Shown: positions 52,594-61,396, counted from the first letter of the stretch. The stretch is 64,000 nt of DNA from Hymenobacter swuensis DY53 (GCF_000576555.1 NZ_CP007145.1:4424501-4488500), one strand, 5' to 3'. The notes: generated by a model from the sequence alone, not told the origin. A program made the numbers and translations.

Positions 52594-53700
52594 TTACAGC
52601 AGTTCTTCCAGCTTGCTGGCGTCGGGAATGTCGTGATAGTGGAATTTGCCTTTTACCACGCCGTTCTGCAGCAGAATGAAGCCCGGGTTGGAGCGAATCA
52701 TGGATTTAAGCACGGTGGCATCGGCGAAGTAGTAGGTGCCGGCCAGGTTCACATCGTGGCGGAAGGCATCGAACTCCTGGGGGCTGCTGCTGGTGACAAT
52801 GAGGGGCTGAATCTGCTTGCGCGACTTAGCCGTGGCCGCCATCAACTCCCCAATATCCTTGAACCGGTCCCGGTCGGCTTCGGCTGCGCCCTGCACGATG
52901 AGCAACAGCTTGTTGCCCTTCAGTACCTCTGCCGTGTGGTCTTTTCCGTCGGCATCGAAGATGGAGAAGTCGGTGATGAGCGGCTTGGATTTCTCCGGGT
53001 TCAACACTTCCATACTTTTATACTTCCAGGTGGAGTCGGTGGGGTACTCAGCAAAGGTCTTCGACTCGCCGTTGCGTTCCATCACGTACTGGTAGCGGGC
53101 CTGCTCCTGCGGCTTCATTAGCTGCGGAATGTTGTTGCCTACTTTGTAGGGCAGGAAATCAAAGTACGGCAGGTGGCCCAGGGCCCGCACCCCGATGCCA
53201 ATAGCCACCGCCGAAGCAATGGTAATGTACATGACGCCCAGCGTGCCTTTGGCAAACACCCGGCGCAGGTAGCGCTGGTTGCTGAACACCACGGCCCACA
53301 AGCCCAGCAGCACCATGTCCTTGAAAAATGAAGTCCAGGGCGTGAGCTTGATGAAGTCGCCGAAGCAGCCACAGTCGGTGACTTTGTTGAAGGCCGCCGA
53401 GTAGAACGTGAGGAACCCGAAGAACACCAGCAGCCCCAGCAGCACCCACAGCGTCTGGCGCAGCATCCAACGCAGCAGCACCGCCACGCCCAACACCACT
53501 TCCAGGGAGCTGAGGAAGATGCTCAAAACGCGGGCATGGGGAATGAATACGCTGAAAAACGACCCAAAATCCTTCGAGAATACTTCAAAATACTCCTCCA
53601 GCTTGAGTGCCGTCCCGATGGGGTCGTTCAGCTTCACAAGGCCGGAGAAGATGAATACCACGCCCAGCAATAGCCAGCAGATTCGGGTAAATTGTTTCAT
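52594..53700 (-). CDS. DoxX family membrane protein with C-terminal thioredoxin-like region
   Basis: 368 residues from ATG 53700 (M-K-Q-F-T-R-I-C-W-L-L-L-G-V). The N-terminal half has a DoxX/MauE-like four-helix membrane domain (F-I-F-S-G-L-V-K-L-N-D-P and V-T-D-C-G-C-F-G-D-F). The C-terminal half is soluble (about 205-368, with L-L-I-V-Q-G-A-A-E-A and L-V-T-S-S-S-P-Q-E-F and a final P-G-F-I-L-L-Q-N-G-V-V) and looks like a TlpA/thioredoxin-type fold that lacks a CxxC. Such two-part proteins are common in Bacteroidota and linked to redox processes of the envelope; the exact role is unknown. Confidence 0.85.
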   Translation of the reverse strand: MKQFTRICWLLLGVVFIFSGLVKLNDPIGTALKLEEYFEVFSKDFGSFFSVFIPHARVLSIFLSSLEVVLGVAVLLRWMLRQTLWVLLGLLVFFGFLTFYSAAFNKVTDCGCFGDFIKLTPWTSFFKDMVLLGLWAVVFSNQRYLRRVFAKGTLGVMYITIASAVAIGIGVRALGHLPYFDFLPYKVGNNIPQLMKPQEQARYQYVMERNGESKTFAEYPTDSTWKYKSMEVLNPEKSKPLITDFSIFDADGKDHTAEVLKGNKLLLIVQGAAEADRDRFKDIGELMAATAKSRKQIQPLIVTSSSPQEFDAFRHDVNLAGTYYFADATVLKSMIRSNPGFILLQNGVVKGKFHYHDIPDASKLEELL

Positions 53701-53806
53701 GAACGGGGGAGCGTAACGGAGTAGCGGCATACCTGAGTACTCATTCAGGCACGCTTAGGCTACGTTGAGAAGACAGAGTTGAAGGTAATGTGCTGAGGCT
53801 ACTACG

Positions 53807-53814
53807 CAAAAGTA
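53807..53814 (-). promoter_or_regulatory. Promoter -7 box of the DoxX gene
   Basis: Reads TACTTTTG on the minus strand (exact TAnnTTTG), about 107 bases before the start at 53700. Confidence 0.45.
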
Positions 53815-53832
53815 GGGCGGTAAGCTGCTTAC

Positions 53833-54426
53833 TCAGTTACTCTGCCCAAAGCCCATTTTTATCAGCACGAACACGGCATAGTTGAGCATGTCGCGGTAGT
53901 TGGCGTCCACGCCTTCCGACACGCGGGTGAGGCCGTGCAGGTCCTCAATCTGTTTGGTGCGGTGCAGCTTCATCAGAATAATATCGGTGATGCTCTCGAT
54001 ACGCATTTGCCGCCAGGCCTCGCCGTAGTCGTGATTTTTGGCAAACAGCAGCTGGCGGTTGACTTCCACCTGTGCGTCGTAGGCGGCAGCCACGGCGGCG
54101 GGCTCCAGGTCCTGGGGCGCGTCGGCGGGCAGCTGCAGCTGCATCAGGGCAATAATGCAGTAGTTGATGATGGCCACGAACTCCTCCTCCACCCCATCGG
54201 CCACCAGTTGGGTGCCCTTCTCCTGAATGCTGCGGATGCGCTGGGCCTTGATGTACAACTGGTCCGTTACGGAGGGCAGACGCAGGATGCGCCAGGCCGT
54301 GCCGTAGTCGTGGGTTTTGGCCAGAAACAGTGTCCGGCACCGTGCTATTACCCGGTCGTATTCAAGCTGGGTTTGATTCTCCAAGTTTTTGGGGCTATTT
54401 TGGAGGGTCTGGGACCCGCCGGTCAT
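53833..54426 (-). CDS. DUF1599 domain protein (tandem duplication)
   Basis: 197 residues made of two copies of the same module: L-F-L-A-K-T-H-D-Y-G-T-A-W-R-I-L-R-L (about 33-50) and L-L-F-A-K-N-H-D-Y-G-E-A-W-R-Q-M-R-I (about 126-143), each followed by a helix with K-x-x-R-x-x-x-I. This is the DUF1599 family, widespread in Bacteroidota, function unknown. The ATG at 54426 lies inside a REP-like repeat (54422-54517), so the repeat supplies the start codon; a TTG further in (near residue 15) is an alternative. The gene is 132 bp upstream of the DoxX start on the same strand. Confidence 0.9.
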   Translation of the reverse strand: MTGGSQTLQNSPKNLENQTQLEYDRVIARCRTLFLAKTHDYGTAWRILRLPSVTDQLYIKAQRIRSIQEKGTQLVADGVEEEFVAIINYCIIALMQLQLPADAPQDLEPAAVAAAYDAQVEVNRQLLFAKNHDYGEAWRQMRIESITDIILMKLHRTKQIEDLHGLTRVSEGVDANYRDMLNYAVFVLIKMGFGQSN

Positions 54427-54517
54427 GCAGAGCGCAGCGAAGCATCTCGCTCGTGAGAAATCAGCTTACTTTATGGCAACGTCAGCCCGCGAGATGCTTC
54501 GCTGCGCTCTGCATGAC
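54422..54517. repeat. REP-like palindromic element, 29-bp perfect arms
   Basis: Arms 54422-54450 and 54489-54517 are perfectly complementary. The arm contains CATGCAGAGCGCAGCGAAGC and then ATCTCGC, related to the element at 17931-18029 but with AGAGCGCAGC instead of TGAGCAGCGC. It sits between the divergent DUF1599 and folP genes and includes the DUF1599 start codon. Confidence 0.85.
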
Positions 54518-54540
54518 GGCCTTATTCTTTCCCGAAACCC

Positions 54541-55422
54541 ATGTTCCAGGCCCCGCAAGATACATGCTTTTCCCCGAGGCTGACGCTGCGCTGCCCCGGC
54601 GGCCGGGTGCTGGATCTGCGCCGCCCGCAGGTGATGGGCATCCTGAATCTGACTCCCGATTCGTTCTACCAGGGCAGCCGCGTGGCCGCCGAAGACGACC
54701 TGCTGCGCCGCGCCGAACAGATGCTGCGCGCGGGGGCCGCTGTGCTCGATTTGGGCGGTTACTCCTCCCGCCCCGGGGCTATCGACATCAGCCCCGATGA
54801 AGAAAAACAACGCCTGCTGCCGGCTGTAGCCGCCGTGCGCCGCGCTTTTCCGGAGGCCTTTCTTTCCGTAGACACCTTCCGGGCGGAGGTAGCCACCGAG
54901 GCCGTAGCCGCCGGGGCCGACATCCTCAACGACATCAGCGGCGGTCAGCTTGATGCCGAGATGCTGCCCACCGCCGGCCGCCTGGGCGTGCCCTACATTC
55001 TGATGCACATGCGCGGCACGCCCCAGACCATGACCCAGTTCACCCACTACGAGGGCGACCTGGTGCTGGAGCTGGTGCGCTACTTCCTGGACAAGCTCAC
55101 GGAGCTGCGCCGCCACGGCGTGACCGACGTGGTGCTGGACCCCGGCTTCGGTTTTGCCAAAACCCCGGCCCAGGGCCACGAGCTGCTGCGGCGGCTGCGG
55201 GAGCTGCACGTGCTGGGCCTGCCGGTGCTGGCGGGCCTCTCACGCAAAAGCATGGTGTACAAGACCCTGGGCCTCACGCCCGAGGCAGCTCTGGCGGGCA
55301 CCGTGAGCGTGAACACGCTGGCCGTACTCAACGGGGCCAAGTTGCTGCGCGTACATGATGTGGCCGAGGCCGTGCAAACCATTCAACTCGTATCGAACAC
55401 ATATTCCCCGCTTTCCCCGTGA
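54541..55422 (+). CDS. folP: Dihydropteroate synthase
   Basis: 293 residues. TIM-barrel enzyme joining p-aminobenzoate to dihydropterin pyrophosphate in folate synthesis. Motifs: M-G-I-L-N-L-T-P-D-S-F for the first pterin site, D-L-G-G-Y-S-S-R-P-G-A for the pABA loop, N-D-I-S-G-G, D-P-G-F-G-F-A-K-T, and G-L-S-R-K-S-M. Its stop codon overlaps the GTG start of cdaA (GTGA), indicating coupled expression. The order folP-cdaA is common in Bacteroidota. Confidence 0.97.
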   Translation: MFQAPQDTCFSPRLTLRCPGGRVLDLRRPQVMGILNLTPDSFYQGSRVAAEDDLLRRAEQMLRAGAAVLDLGGYSSRPGAIDISPDEEKQRLLPAVAAVRRAFPEAFLSVDTFRAEVATEAVAAGADILNDISGGQLDAEMLPTAGRLGVPYILMHMRGTPQTMTQFTHYEGDLVLELVRYFLDKLTELRRHGVTDVVLDPGFGFAKTPAQGHELLRRLRELHVLGLPVLAGLSRKSMVYKTLGLTPEAALAGTVSVNTLAVLNGAKLLRVHDVAEAVQTIQLVSNTYSPLSP

Positions 55423-56263
55423 TTGGCTCCTTCTCCATCGGCTTCCTGCGCATTGGCTGGATAGACGTCGTGGACGTGCTACTGGTCACGGCCCTGTTTT
55501 ACCAGCTTTACAAGCTGCTGACGGGCAGCGTGGCGCTGAAGGTGTTTCTGGGTTTCATGTCGCTGTACCTGTTTTACCTGGTGGTGAAGGCGGCCGGCAT
55601 GGAGCTGCTCACCAGCATTCTGGGCCAGTTTATGAGCGTGGGCGTGTTGGCGGGCATCATTCTGTTTCAGCAGGAAATCCGGCGGTTTTTGCTGAACGTA
55701 GGCAAGGCCACTTCCTTCGGCAGTCGCATGCGCATGTTTCCGTGGCGGCGCGAGCAGGAGCAGGAGCGCATGAACCTCACGCCGTTCATTGAAGCCGCCA
55801 AAAGTCTGGCCGGCAAGCAGACCGGCGCGCTCATCGCCTTCAGCATGGCCTCCGACCTCAAGTTCTTCGCCGACTCCGGCGACCTGATTGACGCCGCCGT
55901 GAGCAAGCGGCTCCTACTGAGTATCTTCAACAAAACCAGCCCCCTGCACGACGGCGCGGTTATCATCACCAACGGCCGCATCAAGGCGGCGCGCTGCATT
56001 CTGCCCGTGAGTGAAAACCCCGACGTGCCAGCGGCCCTGGGTTTGCGGCACCGCGCCGCCATTGGCTCTGACGGAAAGTGACGGGCGCCGTGGTACTGGT
56101 GGTGAGCGAGGAAACCGGCCAGATTTCGCTGGTGCGCGGCGGTGAGGTCTTCCGCAACCTGGCCCCTGCCGACCTGCGCGCCCGCCTCAACGAGTTCCTG
56201 TTCGACGCCGCCCCCAAACCCGGCCCTGTCGCAGGTGCTACGGCGCCGGAGGTAGCGGCGTAG
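55419..56263 (+). pseudogene. cdaA: Diadenylate cyclase CdaA, frameshifted near the C-terminus
   Basis: The first frame (55419-56081, 220 residues) holds three N-terminal membrane helices and most of the DAC domain, including D178-G-A and R210-H-R. It then stops after G-S-D-G-K. The remainder of the domain (T-G-A-V-V-L-V-V-S-E-E-T-G-Q-I-S) continues in the -1 frame to 56263. Removing one base after GGC near 56066 and one A near 56077 would restore A-I-G-L-T-E-V-T-G, which fits the family. CdaA makes cyclic di-AMP, a second messenger for cell-wall and ion balance. It could be a sequencing error, a true disruption, or a -1 ribosomal slip at GGA-AAG-TGA. Confidence 0.82.
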
Positions 56264-56270
56264 CAGAAGA

Positions 56271-56420
56271 TGTCATACGACGCGCGAAGCAATCCTTCAC
56301 GAAGCTCTCAACGCTGAGAAGAAGAAAGCCCTTATGCTATGGTGGCATAAGGGCTTTCTTCTTCTCAGCGTTTCGTGCGGGATATCAAGGAAGGATTCTG
56401 TCGCGCCGCTCGCAATGACA
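56271..56420. repeat. Nested palindromic element after cdaA
   Basis: An inner perfect 28-bp hairpin (56310-56337 with 56345-56372, 7-base loop) with GAAGAAGAAAGCCC arms looks like a terminator. It is enclosed by imperfect outer arms starting TGTCAT and ending AATGACA, of the widespread CATTGCGAGCG/GAAGCAATCC repeat style. The gap from 56421 to 56652 is AT-rich and shows no gene. Confidence 0.65.
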
Positions 56421-56652
56421 GCCCATGCGAACCAAGCCATCCTAGGTGTCTTTGGGAGTTGGACCACATGCCGCAAGAAATGACTTGCAGGCTTTTCATA
56501 CATCTACAGCCGACGCAACTTAGTCGAAATGCCATAGGGTAATTGGTCGAATTAATGCGGCGGCAAGCAAATAAATCCGGTGTTTCGTTTTGTGACGCTG
56601 CTGGTAAGGTGGCGGGCAGCATAGTTATTTCTGGTTTCACAACTCGTACAGC

Positions 56653-57669
56653 ATGAGCACTATCCTCGATACCTGTTTAGCAGATTTTGTCGATCAGTTA
56701 CAAGCAACAGAGCTCGTAATGGCAGTTAGGGACTCCTTTGTGAAGCCGGAGGCACTGTATGCTGCGTTGATTAACAATCAAATGCAAACCCATGCCGGAC
56801 CAGAAGGCCTGGAACAAATTCGTCAGGTGAGCCGCAACTACTTTACAGGGGTGGAGCTATGCCGGGCCAACAAGCTGCCGTTGGCACACGCCCACTTACA
56901 GCACTGCGATGCGCAACTTGCGCAACTTCCGGCCGCAGCCAGGGCTTTAGCAACACTAACCCGCAACGGGGCGTGGAGCAACTATTATTACAAAGCCCAG
57001 GATGGTGACCAAGCCATTGAGGTGCTTCGCGAGGGATTCGGGCTGAGCGCAGAAATCGAACGCCAGGGATGTCCGGCCTTTCTGTACTGGCGCATCGGCC
57101 ACTTGTTCAACATTGTTACGGTGCTATTCAGGAGTCAGGAGTACGAAGCAGGCTATCGGTTACTGAAAAACGCCCTGATTTTCGTGCATTCTGGCCAGAC
57201 CACTGATTTGCTGACCGAAGACTGGAACGGGGTGCCCATTGACAGTGTACCCGTCTTGCAGGAAAATTGCCTGAACCAGCTGTTTGGTCAACTCGCGCTG
57301 CAGAATATGCTGCACATGAGCCACAGCCGTTACGGAGACGCATTTTATCACGCGTTTTTCTTCTGGCAGTTACTGTTGGATATGGAAGCCGAAACGTACA
57401 ACAGAACCGTCATTTACAACTGGATGTATGCCAAAGCCTCGTACGCCGAACAAGGAATCCATGCCTTTCTCGAAAACACACACGAGTTCCTAACGGACAC
57501 GGCCATTACCCGCGAGTATGACTTATTCAAAGTCAACTTGCTTGCGCAGGTAAAATGGCTGGTTCTTCAGCAGCCCCACAATACCCAATTGGCGGAACGC
57601 ATTCAGTTGCTTTCCGACACAGCGTACGGCGACCTTAAATTCAACCTGCATAAGCTAAAACAAACCTGA
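56653..57669 (+). CDS. Uncharacterised helical protein
   Basis: 338 residues, no signal peptide. The sequence is mostly predicted helix with regularly spaced aromatic and Ala/Leu residues (for example A-W-S-N-Y-Y-Y-K-A and F-Y-H-A-F-F-F-W-Q-L-L-L-D-M-E), suggesting a TPR-like or alpha-solenoid fold, but no family is recognised. The codon use looks more AT-rich than the neighbouring genes, and the gene stands alone between a repeat element and a terminator, so recent acquisition is possible. Real coding is supported by the long, uninterrupted, non-repetitive frame. Confidence 0.65.
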   Translation: MSTILDTCLADFVDQLQATELVMAVRDSFVKPEALYAALINNQMQTHAGPEGLEQIRQVSRNYFTGVELCRANKLPLAHAHLQHCDAQLAQLPAAARALATLTRNGAWSNYYYKAQDGDQAIEVLREGFGLSAEIERQGCPAFLYWRIGHLFNIVTVLFRSQEYEAGYRLLKNALIFVHSGQTTDLLTEDWNGVPIDSVPVLQENCLNQLFGQLALQNMLHMSHSRYGDAFYHAFFFWQLLLDMEAETYNRTVIYNWMYAKASYAEQGIHAFLENTHEFLTDTAITREYDLFKVNLLAQVKWLVLQQPHNTQLAERIQLLSDTAYGDLKFNLHKLKQT

Positions 57670-57731
57670 GCAGGCAGTACCCTCCGGCCCGGCAGTTGCA
57701 CCGCACCCGAATCCGGAGGGCTACCTGCATG

Positions 57732-57771
57732 AAAAAGAAAAGGTCCGCTCATGAGCGGACCTTTTCTTTTT
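57732..57771. terminator. Bidirectional terminator
   Basis: A 19-bp stem (57732-57750 with 57753-57771) with GGTCCGCTC core, A-rich left and T-rich right flanks and a 2-base loop, between the helical protein gene and the convergent kbl gene. Confidence 0.9.
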
Positions 57772-57812
57772 TATGCAGTTTCAAGCAGGGCCCGTTTGTT
57801 ACGCCCTGCCAG

Positions 57813-59009
57813 TTACTTCAGTACTTCCAGCTCTTTGCCTACCTCAATGAAGGCGGCAATGGCTTTGTCGAGCTGGGCGCGGGTGTGGGCGGCGGAGAGC
57901 TGCACCCGGATGCGGGCCTGCCCCTTGGGCACTACAGGGAAATAGAACCCCACCACGTAAATCCCTTTTTCCAGCATCAGGGCCGCAAATTCCTGGGCCA
58001 GACGGGCATCGTAGAGCATGACGGGCACGATGGGGTGCTCCCCAGGCTTGATGTCGAAGCCGGCGGCCGTCATCTTCTCGCGGAAGTACTTCGTGTTTTC
58101 CTCGAGCTGGTCGCGGAGCTGGGTGCTTTCGGTGAGCAGCTCCAGTACCCGCAGGCTGGCCCCCACGATGGCGGGCGCGAGGGTGTTGCTGAACAGATAC
58201 GGCCGGCTGCGCTGACGCAGCATATCAATGATTTCCTTGCGGCCGGTGGTGAAGCCGCCCATGGCCCCGCCCAATGCCTTGCCCAACGTGCCCGTGATGA
58301 TATCCACCCGGCCCATGACGCCCCGCATTTCGTGGGTACCGCGGCCGGTTTTGCCCAAAAAGCCGGTGCTGTGGCACTCATCCACCATCACCAGGGCCTG
58401 GTACTTGTCGGCCAAGTCGCAGATGGCATCCAGGCGGGCGATGGTGCCGTCCATGCTGAACGAGCCGTCGGTGACGATGATACGGTGGCGGCTGCCCTTC
58501 TGCTGGGCGTCCTGAAGCTGCTTTTCCAGGTCCTCCATGTCGTTGTGAGCGTAGCGGTAGCGCTGGGCCTTGCACAGGCGCACGCCGTCGATGATGGAGG
58601 CGTGGTTGAGGGAGTCGGAGATGATGGCGTCCTGCTCGTTGAACAAGGGCTCGAACACGCCGCCGTTGGCGTCAAAAGCCGCCGCATACAGGATGGTATC
58701 CTCGGTACCCAGGAACTCGGCCAGCTTGGCTTCGAGCTGCTTGTGGATATCCTGGGTGCCGCAGATAAAGCGCACCGACGACAGGCCGTAGCCGTGCGAG
58801 TCGATGGCCTCTTTGGCGGCCTTGATTACCTCGGGGTGCGAGGAGAGGCCCAGGTAGTTGTTGGCGCAGAAGTTCAGCACCTCACCCGCCTCGGCGGTTT
58901 CAATTTCGGCGCCTTGGGGCGAGGTTATCACCCGCTCCTTTTTGTAGAGGCCGGCGTCTTTGATTTCCTGAAGCTGCTGCTGAAGATCGGGCTGGAGGGT
59001 GGTGTACAT
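57813..59009 (-). CDS. kbl: Glycine C-acetyltransferase (2-amino-3-ketobutyrate CoA ligase)
   Basis: 398 residues, PLP-dependent alpha-oxoamine synthase. Motifs: [33 protein letters not shown], and the PLP lysine in [11 protein letters not shown]. The N-N-Y-L-G-L-S and E-C-H-S-T-G pattern favours Kbl over serine palmitoyltransferase. It splits 2-amino-3-ketobutyrate with CoA to glycine and acetyl-CoA, the second step of threonine breakdown. The first-step enzyme is encoded at 60402-61391. Confidence 0.94.
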   Translation of the reverse strand: MYTTLQPDLQQQLQEIKDAGLYKKERVITSPQGAEIETAEAGEVLNFCANNYLGLSSHPEVIKAAKEAIDSHGYGLSSVRFICGTQDIHKQLEAKLAEFLGTEDTILYAAAFDANGGVFEPLFNEQDAIISDSLNHASIIDGVRLCKAQRYRYAHNDMEDLEKQLQDAQQKGSRHRIIVTDGSFSMDGTIARLDAICDLADKYQALVMVDECHSTGFLGKTGRGTHEMRGVMGRVDIITGTLGKALGGAMGGFTTGRKEIIDMLRQRSRPYLFSNTLAPAIVGASLRVLELLTESTQLRDQLEENTKYFREKMTAAGFDIKPGEHPIVPVMLYDARLAQEFAALMLEKGIYVVGFYFPVVPKGQARIRVQLSAAHTRAQLDKAIAAFIEVGKELEVLK

Positions 59010-59053
59010 GCGGTGAAATGGGGAGTTAGTGACTTGGTGAGTGGGAGGCTAGG

Positions 59054-59061
59054 CAAAGATA
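59054..59061 (-). promoter_or_regulatory. Promoter -7 box of kbl
   Basis: Reads TATCTTTG on the minus strand (exact TAnnTTTG), about 45 bases before the ATG. Confidence 0.5.
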
Positions 59062-59063
59062 CT

Positions 59064-59167
59064 ACCTGTCATCCTGAGCGGAGCGAAGGACCTTATCCCG
59101 TTAGAACTCATCGTGTGATAGTAACCCAAACGTGATAAGGTCCTTCGCTCCGCTCAGGATGACAGGT
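59064..59167. repeat. REP-like palindromic element, 34-bp perfect arms
   Basis: Arms 59064-59097 and 59134-59167 are perfectly complementary. Nearly identical to the element at 24501-24600 (CTGTCATCCTGAGCGGAGCG arms), with a different spacer. Lies between kbl and the patatin gene; its left arm begins 3 bases from the kbl promoter box. Confidence 0.88.
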
Positions 59168-59173
59168 GGGGGG

Positions 59174-60253
59174 TCACCGCCCGAAAAACGCCTGCACGCC
59201 GCGCTGGCCGCTAGCCATCAGGCGCTGTTTGTCGGCGTCGGGCATGCGCTTGATTTTGGGGGCAAAGCCTTCGGTGTTGATGCTGATGGTGCGGCTCCAG
59301 TCCTGGGCGCGGGTGGGGTTGAGGGTTTCCTCGGTGAGGTTGTAGAGGGCCCCGATGTAGCTGCTGAAGCCGTTGATATCGTACGGGGCCAGCTGCTGGC
59401 GGCCGGTGGGCAGCGTGTCGCAGGCAATCTGCTCGGCCCTATCCAGGCGCATACCCAGGGTTTCGGGGTTAAACACGCGGCCCTCGGCGTTGGGAGCAGT
59501 AGAGGCAGAAAGCTGCGTGGGCAGGTAGCGCGGGTAATCGAACAGCTCCACCGGGTAGTTGGCCAGCAGGCCCCCATCCACCAGCACCTGCACCGGCTGA
59601 CCCTTCTGCGGCTTGCCCTGAATGACGTTGCCCTGCGCATCGAGCAGCACGGCCCGGAAGTAGAGCGGAATACTCATGCTGATGCGCACGGCATCGGCCA
59701 CGCGCAGGGTGGGGTTGGTTTCGTGGCTGAATACCTGCACGCGCTGCTGGGTGAGGTTGGTGCCGGTGGTGTAGAGGTCGAGGTAGCGGCCGGGCTGCTG
59801 CCGGGCCAGCTGGTGCAGCTCCTGCAAGGTAAGGTTGGGGTTGCCGGTTTTGCGGGCCACCAGCTGCATGATATGCGCGGTGAGGGCGTCGCCGCGGTAC
59901 CAGCCGAACTGCTTGGTAAGCCGGTGGCTACCCCCAAAAAATAGAAACCGGCCGTCGTTGAAACGCTGAATGGGGGTATTATTCACCACCTCCACAATTT
60001 CCTGGGGCGAATAGCCCACGGCCAGCAGCGCCGCCTGAATGGCCCCGGCTGAGGTGCCACCCACCCGCTGCAGCCCCGCCAGCACGCCCTGTTTTTCCAG
60101 CTCCAGCAACGCTCCGCCATAGGCCACGCCCCGGATGCCGCCCCCTTCCATTACCAAGTTGCGGTACACCGGCGGGGCCACCAGTTGGGCCGTCGGTTGG
60201 GCCAGCCCCGGCAGGCTGCCAAGCAGGAACAAAAGCAGAAACCGGTAGCGCAT
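59174..60253 (-). CDS. Patatin-like phospholipase, exported
   Basis: 359 residues from ATG 60253 (M-R-Y-R-F-L-L-L-F-L-L-G-S-L-P-G-L-A-Q, signal peptide). Patatin fold: glycine-rich oxyanion loop G-G-G-I-R-G, nucleophile S68 in G-T-S68-A-G, and D-G-G in V-L-V-D-G-G-L-L-A-N-Y-P. Hydrolyses acyl esters of phospholipids; with a signal peptide, it acts outside the cytoplasm. A longer open frame to 60487 runs through the TATCTTTG promoter box at 60288-60295 and was rejected. It sits between the two threonine-degradation genes on the minus strand without an obvious link to them. Confidence 0.92.
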   Translation of the reverse strand: MRYRFLLLFLLGSLPGLAQPTAQLVAPPVYRNLVMEGGGIRGVAYGGALLELEKQGVLAGLQRVGGTSAGAIQAALLAVGYSPQEIVEVVNNTPIQRFNDGRFLFFGGSHRLTKQFGWYRGDALTAHIMQLVARKTGNPNLTLQELHQLARQQPGRYLDLYTTGTNLTQQRVQVFSHETNPTLRVADAVRISMSIPLYFRAVLLDAQGNVIQGKPQKGQPVQVLVDGGLLANYPVELFDYPRYLPTQLSASTAPNAEGRVFNPETLGMRLDRAEQIACDTLPTGRQQLAPYDINGFSSYIGALYNLTEETLNPTRAQDWSRTISINTEGFAPKIKRMPDADKQRLMASGQRGVQAFFGR

Positions 60254-60287
60254 AGCAAGGGCTGATAAGTGGATGGCCGTAAGAGCC

Positions 60288-60295
60288 CAAAGATA
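60288..60295 (-). promoter_or_regulatory. Promoter -7 box of the patatin gene
   Basis: Reads TATCTTTG on the minus strand (exact TAnnTTTG), about 35 bases before the chosen start. Confidence 0.5.
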
Positions 60296-60354
60296 CCGGG
60301 GAAGTTGCAGCCCGGCATCATTATAGGCATACCACCGAAAGCGCGCCGGGCCCG

Positions 60355-60362
60355 TATCTTTG
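60355..60362 (+). promoter_or_regulatory. Promoter -7 box of the threonine dehydrogenase gene
   Basis: Reads TATCTTTG (exact TAnnTTTG), 39 bases before the ATG at 60402. The same octamer precedes kbl. Confidence 0.5.
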
Positions 60363-60401
60363 CACTCCTTCACCACCCATTTCCTCTTCACCACCCTCTG
60401 A

Positions 60402-61391
60402 ATGGCTACATCCAGCACTTCCGCCGCCACCCCCGGCGACACTATCCTCGTTATCGGCGCCGGCGGCCAGCTAGGGCTGGAACTCACGCACGAGTTGCGC
60501 CAGATCTACGGTGCCTCCAACGTAGTAGCCGCCGACGTGCGCGCGCCCCAGGATGCCGAAACGCAGCAGGCCGGCCCCTTCGAGCTGCTGGATGTGCTGG
60601 ATAAAAACCGCTTGGAAGACGTGATGCGCCAGTACAAGCCCAAGCACGTATACCACCTGGCGGCGCTGCTGTCGGCCACCGCCGAGAAGAACCCCAAGTT
60701 CGGCTGGCAGCTGAACATGGACGGCCTGTTTCATGTGCTGGACGCGGCCGTGGACCTGGGCGTGCAGCAGGTGTACTGGCCCAGCAGCATTGCCGTGTTC
60801 GGCCCCGACACCCCTCGCCACAACACGCCCCAGCTCACCGTCATGAACCCCAACACGGTGTACGGCATCAGCAAGCTGGCCGGGGAGCAGTGGTGCGAGT
60901 GGTACTTCCGCAAGCACGGCCTGGATGTGCGCAGCCTGCGCTACCCCGGCCTTATCGGCTACAAGAGCCTGCCCGGCGGCGGCACCACCGACTACGCTGT
61001 GGACATCTACCACAAGGCCGTGGCCGGCGAGAATTTTGAGTGCTTCCTCAGCGAGGACACCTACCTGCCCATGATGTATATGCCCGACGCGCTGAAGGCT
61101 ACCCTCGATCTGATGCACGCCCCCGCCGACAACATCAAGGTGCGCAGCAGCTACAATCTGGGTGCTATGAGCTTCAGCCCGAAGGAAATTACGGCCAGCA
61201 TCCAGCGCCACTATCCCGATTTTCAGGTGAACTACAAGCCCGATGCCCGCCAGCAGATTGCCGATTCCTGGCCCGCCAGCATCGACGACAGCCAGGCCCG
61301 CCAGGACTGGAACTGGCAGCCCCAGTTCACGCTGGATAAAATGACTGACGACATGCTGCTGCACCTGAAGGAACTGGTGGTGCTGAAGTAG
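60402..61391 (+). CDS. SDR-type L-threonine 3-dehydrogenase
   Basis: 329 residues. NAD-dependent extended SDR fold: I-G-A-G-G-Q-L-G-L-E for dinucleotide binding, H-L-A-A-L-L-S-A-T-A-E-K-N-P for the family, S-S-I-A-V-F-G-P and Y-G-I-S-K-L-A-G-E (catalytic Tyr/Lys). R-Y-P-G-L-I-G-Y-K-S-L-P-G-G-G-T-T-D-Y-A is characteristic of the epimerase-like threonine dehydrogenases, which differ from the zinc MDR Tdh of E. coli. Oxidises threonine to 2-amino-3-ketobutyrate, which Kbl (57813-59009) then cleaves. Confidence 0.93.
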   Translation: MATSSTSAATPGDTILVIGAGGQLGLELTHELRQIYGASNVVAADVRAPQDAETQQAGPFELLDVLDKNRLEDVMRQYKPKHVYHLAALLSATAEKNPKFGWQLNMDGLFHVLDAAVDLGVQQVYWPSSIAVFGPDTPRHNTPQLTVMNPNTVYGISKLAGEQWCEWYFRKHGLDVRSLRYPGLIGYKSLPGGGTTDYAVDIYHKAVAGENFECFLSEDTYLPMMYMPDALKATLDLMHAPADNIKVRSSYNLGAMSFSPKEITASIQRHYPDFQVNYKPDARQQIADSWPASIDDSQARQDWNWQPQFTLDKMTDDMLLHLKELVVLK

Positions 61392-61396
61392 TATCT

